Assembly: GCA_964019165.1 (NCBI GenBank)
Contig: OZ025267.1
Coordinates: forward strand, 15,151,029 to 15,215,028
From: Mastigias papua
Lineage: Eukaryota; Cnidaria; Scyphozoa; Rhizostomeae; Mastigiidae
Direction: 5' to 3'
Length of the DNA stretch: 64,000 nt
In this document: positions 21,192-32,440 of the stretch, piece by piece
Position numbering within the stretch: the stretch's first letter is position 1
How the letters are laid out: each line of letters opens with the position of its first letter
Made by a program: the position numbers and the translations under genes
The notes under the pieces: generated by a model
Database searches by the model: none
The model's input: the letters and a program-made list of their open reading frames with translations, nothing else
What the model was told of the DNA's origin: nothing

Positions 21192-21446
21192 TTAAACTGA
21201 CTTATTTGCAACCAGGTGTTGATGGCATTTTGCTGCTTCTATGATGTCGTTGTCCAGCAATACAGGCAGGGTGATTCTCTTTCTTCCACGGAATTTCTTC
21301 TCTTTAGGTGGATTTTCGAAGTAATAGTCCATCGACTGTTGACATGGCGTGTTTGTTGGTAGTCGCAAGATGTGACCAAATGTTCTCCATCGTGCTTCCT
21401 TCATTTCAGCGCTCAGGGGTTTTTCTCTGCTCTTTTCGTATAGTTG
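21192..21446 (-). pseudogene. 3' remnant of a non-LTR retrotransposon reverse transcriptase ORF
   Basis: The frame reads SREKPLSAEMKEARWRTFGH, then ILRLPTNTP, MDYYF and KFRGRKRITLPVLLDNDI. This matches the C-terminal end typical of LINE reverse-transcriptase proteins (R-W-x2-FGH-x-LR ... Y-Y-F ... K-F-R-G-R-K-R). Only about 80 residues remain, with no catalytic domain, so it is a 5'-truncated dead copy. The family assignment rests on motif recall. Confidence 0.7.
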
Positions 21447-22601
21447 CTTGTTGTTGTTCTATAGTTGTTTATGCATCTCACGTTTTACAGAGCATTAGTT
21501 AATTTATATCACTATATCACAGTTTTTCAAAGTCACAAAATACACAATATTGAACAGGTAAACTGCCATAAAATCATAAAATCCACTATGCTACACCATG
21601 CCAACAAGCAATGAATTGGCACTTTGAAGTAACAGAAAGTACTAAGAAATCCAAGTACAACTTTGCCAGAGAAGCTGCACAGTGACGTGCTCTAAGGAAA
21701 TTGTAGATGCGATCTATTATGCAGTTTAAAACTACGGAGGACTTGATTTTGTTCAGAAAAATAATTGGAGAGACAAGTGGAAAGAAATTTCTGAGACAAT
21801 TTTAGCATTGCGTGAGACAAACAGCGCGTACATCTGGACAAAGCATTGTTTTGTGTTGCGAACACTGTACACGGGATATACTATATAAAGTAATAATAAT
21901 AATGATAATAATTCCAAGTGCAAATGGACTTAGGATCATCGAGTTCCTACTGAGATTACCATTTTCAATGTAGATCATAATAGTGTAGTTTATCGACAGA
22001 GCTTTATGAAAACAAAACACTACAGTACTAGTGAGGAAAACAGTGCGTGATGCCATTTGCTTAGAAACCCACAGATAACTCTGCCTCCGGAGGGGGGCCT
22101 CCCATTCTAACAAGCGTGGCAAGTAAATACCCGAGGGATACCACCGATGATGACTCCACAGCCTTCGGAGCGCAAAGCAGAACCATCAAATTAGTCGAGG
22201 ACACAAGTGGGGTCAAGTTTAGTGGTGATCACCAATGCTTTTCAAGAACTATAAATTTTAAAAATTGCTTTATTTTGTGCAAGCCTCACCCCAGGTTCCC
22301 ATAGAGAGGCTACCCCAAAAATAGCAAGGTGCCCGCCACTGACCTTAACTAAGTATTCTCGTTCCCTACATGTATACGATTGTTGCTTCTAAAATTATTC
22401 CATTTGGTACAAGAGATAGGTCATTGCTTCCAAACAGTAGTATTTGGAAAAAGGAGTTTGATCTATAAATACAATATCAATCCTAGGAGTGCCGGAAAGT
22501 TGACCACGGAGATAATTTTAAATCGATTCAAAGAGAAAAAAGGATTTACAAAGTCAAAATTATCAATTATTTGGAATATTCACTTCTTTAGTCTGGAGCA
22601 A

Positions 22602-23675
22602 TCATTTCTATGTTTTGCAACAATAGCTCCTTTCTTCTGCAACAGCCATTACATTGTTTAGGAAAACTTATTCCATTATTCTGCAGTAACAATTCCATTG
22701 CTTAGGAACAATAATTCCTTTGTTCTGCAAGAACAATTACACTGCCTAGGAACAATCATCCTTTGTTCTGCAAAATCATTCCATTCTTCAAACAATCATT
22801 CCATTGTTCTTGAACAATCAAGTCATTGTTCCTTAACAATAATTTCATTGTTCTGGAAGAATAATTGCATTGCTCTAGAATAGTCATTTCTCTGTTCTGA
22901 AATAGCCATTCAATTCTTCATGAACAGTCACTCGATTCTTTAGGACAAATTCCATTGCTCAGGAACAATATATCCATTGTCCTACAACAATCATTTCATT
23001 GTCTATGATCAATTAAACCATTGTTCAGGAACAATATCTCCATTGTTATGCAGCAAGCATTCCATTCTTTAGGAACGCTTTAGGAACGAAGTTATTCTAT
23101 TGTTCTGAAACAGCCATTCCATTGCTCAGCAACAGTAAATCTTTTCTTCTGCAATAGCCATTCCATTGTTCAGGAAAAATCATTCCATCATTCTACAGTA
23201 ATAGTTCGATTGTTCATCAGCAATCACTATTTTCCTCTGCAACAGTCACTCCATTGTTCTTAAGCAATCATTCCATTGTTCTGCAAGAATGGTTGCATTG
23301 TTCAGGAGAATCACTTCCATGTTCACGGTACAACCATTCCACGTTCTGGATAATATTTTCATTGTTCTAGAAAAACCATTACATTGTTCAGGAACAATCA
23401 TTCCATTGTTCTTCAACACTCTTTTGGAGCAATCATTTCTTTGTTCTGCAACGTTATTCTGGAGCAATTATTTCTATTGTTTTAGAAGAATCATTCGCTT
23501 GTTCTGAAACAAGCATTTCTTTGCTCTGTAGCAGTAATTGTCATTCCACAACACTCTGTCCATTGTTCTGGAACAGTCATTTCATTGTTCTGAAAGAAGC
23601 ATTCCTCTGCTCTGTAGTATTCTTGAATAATCATTTCTTTGTTCTGTAAAAATTATTCACTTTTCACAACACTCT
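22602..23675. repeat. 22-bp satellite array (ttccattgttctggaacaatca type)
   Basis: About fifty degenerate units of close to 22 bp. Adjacent units with exact 22-bp spacing are visible, for example three starting near 23251 at ccattgttc. Each unit tends to contain an inverted core, attgttctggaacaat. No coding frame is maintained through it. It lies between the convergent 3' ends of the DHHC and DOCK genes. Confidence 0.9.
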
Positions 23676-26102
23676 TTAGTTGATAATTTTTCAATACATT
23701 AATGTTTATACACCTTATTATCTACACCATTGAGCTATTCCCGTTTAAACTCTAAAACCTAAACACAAAAGAAATTAAGGAAACGAACACAAATTTAGTT
23801 TTAACAGTGATTTCGTACTTTGAAAAGAATGGGCAACCAGTTTTAATTTGATACGTTTAAACTGTTTACGGTTATTCACTTTTCAGTCTGACGCTCGCAA
23901 ATATAGTTATTCTTGAATTTGTTCGTTTTTGTTATTATGAGCCATCCACGATCTTTCTCCAGAATTCATTTTCACATGCTTCACGAGGAAACCTTTGAAA
24001 AGTAGCAAGATCCCATACCAATATCATATTTTGCACTACATAAATTTTGCAGCAGAGTAAAGATTGCTTACCGTAAATCCTTGAATTAGCCCCTCCCCCT
24101 GGGGCATATTCGTTTTTGAAGGGTTTATTCGAGGGGAGCTTACAAAATTATCTGCCACAGGCCACAAAAAACTTTTTTCAATACTCTTTCTCCATTAAAT
24201 AAAAGAAGTCTATAAAAGGGTCTTCATCACCTTCTGTGATGGGTGCTTATTCGCCCAGGGCTTATTTAAGAATTTGAAGCTCTAGCATGGGCGTTTATTC
24301 GAAGGGGGGTTTTAGAGAGAGAGTCCAATTCGAAGATTTACGGTACGCAAATTTGAAACAAAAATGCCAAATTTTGTGCCTCAGAACGTTTTCTAATTGA
24401 TGAAACATTTCAAGGGTTTGCAACTCTTTGTATATTCAAGTTGTACCCTTCCCTAAAACATAGTTCATTTCAACGAGAAAAGCAAAGATGTACAAAGAAA
24501 TGGATCACAAAGATTAAAAAATTTACTTGGTTTGCAAGTGAGCATTGATCAGATTATTACGTCATTAATGATTTCTGATTCAATGAAACTAACAGCATAC
24601 TGCCACAAGGGAAACCAACCAGTATGCGCGCGCATATTTCTCGTAGGTGACGGAAGTAAACATTCACAACTCAGCTATATGCATGTATGTACAAACAGAA
24701 AACAAGAATTGAAAAAGCAATGGTGGTTATCGATCGCTAGTCATATAAAAATGATAAAATGTTAATTTCCAAAACGCTACAAATCTATCAAATTTCTACA
24801 ATTTCCACTTTGTTCTGTAAACCGTTTCAAACCTGTTTGATAACAAATTGAAGGCCACTACAGAAGATACAGTTGTCTAATTATTCTAGAATGAAAGACT
24901 TGGTAACTCTATATACAGTACACCACATCAATAATTGAAACAAATTTTGTGAGCAGGCATGAAAACAGATTTTTCCAAGCACAATACTAAATGCACAGAC
25001 CTTCAAAACATGCAAAAGTGTGCTTATAGCTGAAAGCTGCTTTGAGACTTCTGGGAATTTAGGGGGATGACTTCATGACTTGGTCAGCATTTCACTTATC
25101 TAGCGCGCTACCTCGTGCAAGTAGAGCTCTGACTTCCTAGTGCAAACCAGAACTTTCGAACACAACAAATGAGCGGTGCCATAAAAGCTTTACCCAAAGC
25201 TATTTCTGTAAACAGCCCATTGAAGTGTATACCAAAATATACCAAAGCAAAAGAATGAGTTTTGAGAAGTCTCTCTGCTATTGGCAGAGACATGGTTGGC
25301 TTTGATAATCACGATAGAAATACACTTATTTAATGTTTTAATGAATGAAATATTACTGAATTTGAAACCAGAATACTGTTACATGTCAGACAGAACTCAT
25401 AAAAGACCCTAGAAGTATTCTATACTTAATGAGCCTAATGCTGTTGAACTATCCTATCACATTAAGCTGATAAGATGTTTATTTCAAGGTAGTTTCAAAT
25501 AGCAAAGGAATCCTTTCCAAATCAGTACTCTTCCTATGCAGGCCAAACAAGCAAAATTTCAAACAGAAAAAATGCTGCTATGCTTTGCAAACTGGCTTAA
25601 AATAGGGGCGAGTTAAATAAAATATACCTATCTGGTTGTATACTTTTCTTTCTTGCACCAAATTAATTCCGGGATGCTGGTAGTATTAGAGTACAGCTGG
25701 CAATAGGAATACAAGATATGACAAATAGTACAATCAAACTTGAAATCTGACCATCTTCCTTTACAATCTAACAAAATTTGCAGACTATCGTTCAAGACGA
25801 AATCTGTAACATGCAGTGATCACTTTCTCAAATAGTGATGAACTAAAACTCGCCTTTTCAATAATAATCCTTTTCTTTCTCCAAGTTTCAGTTTCCACTA
25901 TATCTTGAAATGATTATCAAATATCAAATGAAAACTAATGATTCTAAGAGATTCCCATTTTGCGAATTGGCAAAATTAAAAAAACATCCTAAAATGTACA
26001 AATTATTTTTCAGAAGATATAGAAAAACTATCACCTGTCTTATCAAGTGTACTTTTTACATATAAAACGATTCGTTTAAAATACAGCAGTACGACAAAAC
26101 AG
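23676..26102. other. Convergent spacer, second part, with MITE and DOCK 3' untranslated region
   Basis: It contains the MITE at 24069-24345. The minus-strand 3' untranslated region of the DOCK gene starts at 26102 and runs downward; a minus-strand AATAAA (TTTATT on plus, 25478-25483) is a candidate poly(A) signal about 620 bp past the stop. I see no further gene. Confidence 0.5.
24069..24345. mobile_element. 277-bp MITE with TACCGTAAATC inverted ends
   Basis: The left end is taccgtaaatccttgaatta and the right end is the inverse of taccgtaaatcttcgaattg, about 20 bp with three mismatches. The inside repeats (t)attcgagggg and has no coding capacity. A truncated relative with the same right end lies at about 535-797. 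Confidence 0.8.
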
Positions 26103-26860
26103 CTAGAATTTGCTCTCCTTTGAATTATTTACTGTGGAGTGACTAATACCCTCTTGAGAACGGTACATTTGGGCGCGTTTTAATGGCACTGGAGGCACAT
26201 TGCTTCCGACCTCGGATCCTGATCTCACTCTGTCAACTGCAGGAATTGTCTTTAACAAATCTTCTGCAGACATTGTCTTATATTTCAAAATCTGTCCCGA
26301 TGAATCATGCTTTAAGATCATTGTTTTTGGCCTAGGCTTCGGGATAGGCCTCGTTTCCGATGTTTCGCTTTTCAACTGGTGTCTTGGTGTAGGAATAGGA
26401 ACAGCTGCTGCATCGGTATTATCGGGAGGCAACGATCTTGGTCGCTCTCTCCTCTGCTCATTTTCAAGAGTTCCGTTATGTTCCTCAACTTCATTGATTT
26501 GACCTTCTGGTCTCATGTTTACCTCAAATGCACTCGTCATTTGCATTCCATGTTGCGACAAATTCTCACCAATTGCCTCATCATATTTTACTGCAGATAA
26601 ATGGCTTGAAATCGCCGATTTACGCTTAATTGGTAATTTTGGTGGCATCTGTTCGTCCTCAGAGATATTATCCAATGCAGGAGCAGACTGAAAACAAGAT
26701 ATTGTCAAATGGATGTTCATAAAAACTTCACAAATATATCTATCAAATATCTCTGCAAATGAACAGAGACTACTCTAGAAGGTTCCCAGAAAATTTCTAC
26801 AAAAGTTATAAAAAATTCTTTACCACAAATTATCCTTAACACGTTCCGCATAAACATAAG

Positions 26861-26945
<85 letters not shown>

Positions 26946-27000
26946 CTGATCCTAAGCCGCATCCACAACGTATATAAATTGTATACATAGACTAAACACA

Positions 27001-27040
<40 letters not shown>

Positions 27041-29326
27041 ACATATATATATCTGAAAAGTCTGTTGGTACTACAGAACTTCACTACAGCACGAAAAAGC
27101 GGTACCATGTTTTAACCATACTGAAAAGCTTTTTTCGTCCGACACTCGTCAGAGTATGAAACGTCGGATAGCGACCGAAATGTGAACCAAAATTTATAGC
27201 CAGATATGCGGGTACACGTGATATGATGAATTTCGGTTCACCTTTCGGTCGCTATCCGACGTTTCATACTCTGACGAGTGTCGGACGAAAAAAGCTTTTC
27301 AATATGGTTAAAACATGGTACCGCTTTTTCGTGCTGTAGTGAAATGTATGTATCTATTATTTTTAATATATTTTTGCATTTATTCTTATATCTTTAGACG
27401 TTTGAGTATAGACAGAAACAAAAGATATAACAAAGAAAAAATCAATCCTAGCCATGCCCTATGATTCTCTACATAAATGCAAGGCATTGATAGAAAACAT
27501 TAAATCGAATGATAACAATAAGGTGAGCACAGCCTCGGTTACGAGAATTGAGAACTGCATGATATAATGCATATAAGAGATAAGTAATAGTACCATTAAC
27601 TCTACTTAGTTTATAGAAAAGCATAAGATTACGTTGGTTTATCTTGTTATCGTTAAACAACAAATAACTGTTCCCATTTCTACTGTAATTTCAATAAACC
27701 GAAATACACCAACTGAGGCAGCTAGTGAGATTGTATGTGAAGATTTGACAATGCTGTTGCAAAAAATGTTAAAACGCTTTCTCTCCAATTTTATATATGA
27801 GCTCAACTTTGTCCTAATCTCCATACTAAATTCTGTAAGCTGTGTTTTTCATAAAAAATATTTCAATAGTTCAAATTATTAGTTATCAGCAAAAAAATTC
27901 CAATATATTCCAATTATGCGAAACAGCTTACCCCAGCTATTGCACTATTCTTTCCCAATGTAATACTATTCGGTATTGCTTTCATTGGTCTAGGTTTACC
28001 AGAAAAAGAAGCCGAGCTTCGATTCAAAAATGCCCCCATGGATACTCTTCTGGGCGGGACAACTGGGCCACCATTCGAGGTCTCATCGCCTAATGAACTT
28101 GTTGACTTAGAATTCACCATTCGACGATCCAATGTTTTGCTGAGGGAGAGAAAAGAATGGTAAGGGATGAACATAAATGAAGAATTGCCCGCCATACAAA
28201 TGTCAGTGCATGGAGGAAATGGATACAACCCACACAACTAGCCAACCAAAACTCGATCAATCACAAAACACGCGTTTTGATATCCAAAGGAATCAATCAC
28301 TTTACAAACATACCAGTGGATTCATGAACAGATCCATCAGACAGCCGGTAAGTTCAATTTATGAGCTGAGTAGTATGGAAGTTGAAGAAAAGAGGACAAA
28401 CTCACCTTCCTTTGTTGTTAAATCCGTTTGATTCCTGGTCCGATGTCGGTGAACTTGAGAATGTGTCAGTTATCCTCTTACCAACAATTGATATTCGATG
28501 CCTCATTGACTATATGAAAGTAATTTCTTACAGCATAAACATCAATTCAGTACAAGCCTGACAAAATCCTAATGGTTGCAGAGATCCTCATTTGCCATGT
28601 AAAATAAATGAAAACGCAACGAAACACTAGAAATAGGCCAATCCAAATTTGAGACCTATTTCAGGAAACAGTGCTGGTATGAAACCACAAACTCTTTATG
28701 AGAAATAAAGAAGATAGGCAAATCAGGTGGCACCATCAAGTCACTTCAAGAAAATAAGAATCACTAACAACTGGCACAACCTAATGCTAGTGGTCGCAAA
28801 GAAGTATGTGGCCTAAGGGGTGAATGAGCAAATATGAACTGTGCACATCATGTAGTAGTGGAAGTGGAGGATGGTGTCTGAGATGGATGCTACAATCTAT
28901 AAACTTGAAACACTAATTCGCATATTGACTAGTGAAGCGCGATAGTTAGTTAAGAAGTTGATACCGACCTTGGGAACATCTTGTTCGTTTGAAGTGAGAT
29001 CTTTTGAATTCCGCTGAGGCATTTTCGGAGATCTAATTTAAAAAATACATAAGACACTAAGGTAATTTATATAATATATCATAAATTGGAAAGAAATTTC
29101 AAATTTTTAACTGATAGCCACTAAAATTAAGAAACATTAGAAAACAACAAAAAAACTCTAAATGTGGAAGGGTACAAACAAGACGAACAGGGACCAAATA
29201 TATTAACGAATTAAAGCTAGTATTCTCAGTAAGTGAAATCAGATTCAAAATGAGTAAATTAAATTCTTGCCTTTCTGATGATAATGATGACGTTGATGTT
29301 GCCGTAGAATCAACTATTGGAATCAT
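26103..29326 (-). CDS. DOCK4-like: DOCK exons 51-55: serine- and proline-rich C-terminal tail
   Basis: Exons: 29271-29326, 28969-29032, 28406-28509, 27932-28139, 26103-26687; about residues 1473-1810. The tail is low in hydrophobics and rich in Ser, Pro and basic residues. Candidate SH3 ligands are GPVVPPRRVS, GKPRPMKAIP, PPKLPIKRK, PIPTPRHQLK, RPIPKPRPKT and NVPPVPLKRAQ. DOCK family tails bind SH3 adaptors such as Crk, and these motifs suggest the same. The first exon is followed by a GC donor (GCAAGA). The last exon is the longest of the gene (585 nt). Tails are the least conserved part of DOCK proteins, so the evidence here is splice phase, open frame and composition. Confidence 0.88.
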
Positions 29327-32300
29327 CTATGAGTGCAAACAAACAAGTTAAACTCAAGAGAGTGAAAAACTCATGGAAATACAGAAGGTGACTTTGATTG
29401 ACGTTTAATTAAGAACTGAGGACAAAGCAGAGATGAACGAAGCACGGGCACTGGGAGAACGAGCTCCTAACGTCTAAAAAAGTAAAGAAAGAACATGGCC
29501 TCAACATGTTGGAATAGGCCCTGTATTTGGAGGAAAGTTAAGATCAAGGCTCCAGCAGACTCACAGTTTACCGTTTTTCATTTGTTTTGAGACAAATCGC
29601 GTTTTCCTACTCTCCACATCATTCTACTGGAGTTCTACCTGATTTTCTTTGTTTGCAATAAATAAATTAGTATAGCACTAAGTTTTGGTACGCTCAAGTA
29701 TGGATCGTAAAATGCATGAAAATGTAACCTTTAGCTCTTTTGCCCTTCCGCCGTCCAACATCTAAATGCTTCCTGTGTCTTAGAGGCAAACTATTATTAT
29801 CCGGACAAAGAATCTCAGAATGGAGTAAGCATTACGTGATTTGCTAAAAGACTCATGAAACCTTTGAAAATATCGTAGTAATGCATAGCGAACTTTTCCA
29901 AAGTGAACAGAACGCCGACTTCGAGATGCAGCAGGACTCACCTCGATTGGGACACCAGTCTCGATGCTCTCTCTTACCCTTGCGAACATTGTCACCATCC
30001 TATCATGGAAAGGTTTCATTGATGAGCTTGCAAGCCTTTCATGTAACGCAAGTCCTGAAGCCAATACATCAACCTATAACAAATAATACGGAAGTCATTT
30101 TAAGCGACAATACAATCATATATTTCTAACACCTATCACCATAATGACTCATGATATGAGACAAAAAACCATATCAACTACTGCGAACAAACAAAACAAT
30201 AACAAACTTATAGCATCAAGCATCTATAATATCTATAGAGAAAACAAGAAAAATGCTCTAGAAAAACCATACTCAGAAAAATTCCAGCAGGTTGCTGCTA
30301 AGTCTCTCAACGAGAATAATAACTGGAATTTTGAAAAAGCAATCTGCACAGAGTTTTGGAATTCCACCACTAAAGTTCTACGGCTGTTGCTTGATTCCTA
30401 ATTGTCAAACTATGGCCGAGTCAGTACCACCTGATTCATCCTATAATTAACAGCAAAATAAAACTAATTCCCTAAGGGGTCTACAGCAAAGTTGCTGGCT
30501 ATAGAAAGTTGTATATTTTTCAAACTATAAATAAATCGCTTCTGAGACGGATTGCCGATGAAACAAGGCTCAGGACTTCACAACTTCACCCAAATCTCGA
30601 TAAACAAAGCGAACAGCTTGAAAATTAAGCAAACTATTGAGCAGCCAGGCGAAATACGATGTAATCAAAATGTTGAAGAACAAGATTATATGTTTATATC
30701 ATACTTGTGCTCGTAGCTCAGACTGAAGCTTTTCTATCTCGTCGATTTGTTCAGGATGCAGAAATGCATACTCATCATTCAGGAAGGCCTGCAATGCAAC
30801 AATAAGCAACTGCATATTCAATGAAGAAACATCTTGCGGTGAAAAAATTCAAACCTTATCAAACAGAAACACAAGTACCACATTCATGATATTCCTGGAA
30901 ATACAGAAGACTTAGCAAAAGTTAAATAGCAAAAATGTGAGGTTGATTAGTGACAAAAGTAACCTTTCTACACTCCAATCATTTTTCATTCACACAGACA
31001 ATTTACTGTGTTTCCTCTAATAAACTCCGCTTTCTGATAAATGCCATCCTAGAATGAACTACGCATCCAAAAGATGGGTTTTAGAATAAATGTCATGGTG
31101 TTTATTAAAGAAAACCCGGTAGTCATAATTCCTAGCATGTCACAATGATGGATTGTCACTATGCTGCAACCGTTCAAATACTGTGACAATAAAACGAAAA
31201 GATGAAGCATTTCCTCACTATGCTTCTTCCTGGTGCTTAGAGCCGCAAGAGCTTAATGTTTCTCAAGGGTGCTTAATTGTAACACAAACTAATTTCAACA
31301 ATAGGATATCGATACAAAGGAATACAGTTGAAGTAAAGGTAAACACAAGACTGCTTTGAAGGTAAATGATTTAGTAACCTGTTGATATTTTGATATCCCT
31401 CCATTAACATTGGCATCAATTACTCCATTCAATACCATACTCAAAGGATTGATGTTTTCCTCTGGGTATTTTTCGAATTTTGTTATGATAACCGACAACT
31501 CTTTATTTTTCGATGAAATTGAATGCGTGGCATTTTGTAGAGGATTCAGCTCCTCCTACAATAAAAAAGCTCTAAATGAAGTATTTGTCAACATGGCTAA
31601 TGATTGTTGGAAAATGGTGCAGAACACTTCTTGTGATGAAATACAACTTGTGAAATAGCACAACCATGGCTTGTGACATGCACAAAATTGCAAAAACTAT
31701 CCCGCTATATCTACAATATAAAACAGCAATATGTTTAGATATATTAAATAAAGTTGTACAGAACAAAATTCCGCAAAGAAGGGAATCATACCGTTTGACA
31801 GGAATCTACTCGGCTCCATCTCAAAATTCCAGGAAATACATTTACAGTTTTCATTGTTGTTCTCTCTAGCCATAGAGTCTGTGAGGAAGAATCAAAATGG
31901 AAAATGATTTCAAAGACCTATTTGAACAAAATCAAAGTTAAACAAAGAACTTCATTGCTGTACATTCAGCAATACAATCAACATCATCATCTTTGAACTG
32001 CTTGCTTACATTCCTCACAATTAATCAACAGCTAACGTGAACATAATACTTAAACAATCAAAGGACCTCTGATCACAATTTTTCACATTTTCATAAACGA
32101 AGGCCTATCTATAAAGAAAGACAGTGCAATTACCTTGAATTCATTGTCTTCCCTTTTACCTTTGTGGAAAGGTCTTGAATTTTGAAACTGTCTAACTTTG
32201 TTCACTTTGTAATAACTAAAGAAAAAAATTTTAAACCCATTATGGACAAAAATAAAAAATAATACAAAATACTTCATGGTGCTCATAGCTTACATTTTCA

Positions 32301-32373
32301 AACTACCAACCACCAAAAACAATCTGAATCAATGAATGAGTCAAACACTATATGATTGCATAATTGATAGATT

Positions 32374-32440
<67 letters not shown>

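Larger units (their letters stand above)
20518..22600. other. Convergent spacer, first part, with LINE remnant
   Basis: Apart from the LINE fragment (21192-21446) nothing coding is supported. The 201-residue plus-strand frame at 20595-21200 directly follows the DHHC poly(A) signal and shows no known domain; it is treated as chance or transcript read-through. Confidence 0.5.

Noticed and set aside
20595..21200. 201-residue plus-strand frame after the DHHC gene
   Set aside because: No domain, no splice sites, follows a poly(A) signal, and composition is like the surrounding noncoding DNA.
26200..26502. 100-residue plus-strand frame opposite the last DOCK exon
   Set aside because: Shadow of the coding strand; the minus strand holds the in-phase DOCK tail.
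29729..29778. Possible basic DOCK exon on minus (RKHLDVGRRKGKRAK)
   Set aside because: Borders look acceptable and DOCK tails can be basic, but its 50 nt would break the phase between exons 29942-30073 and 29271-29326, which already match.
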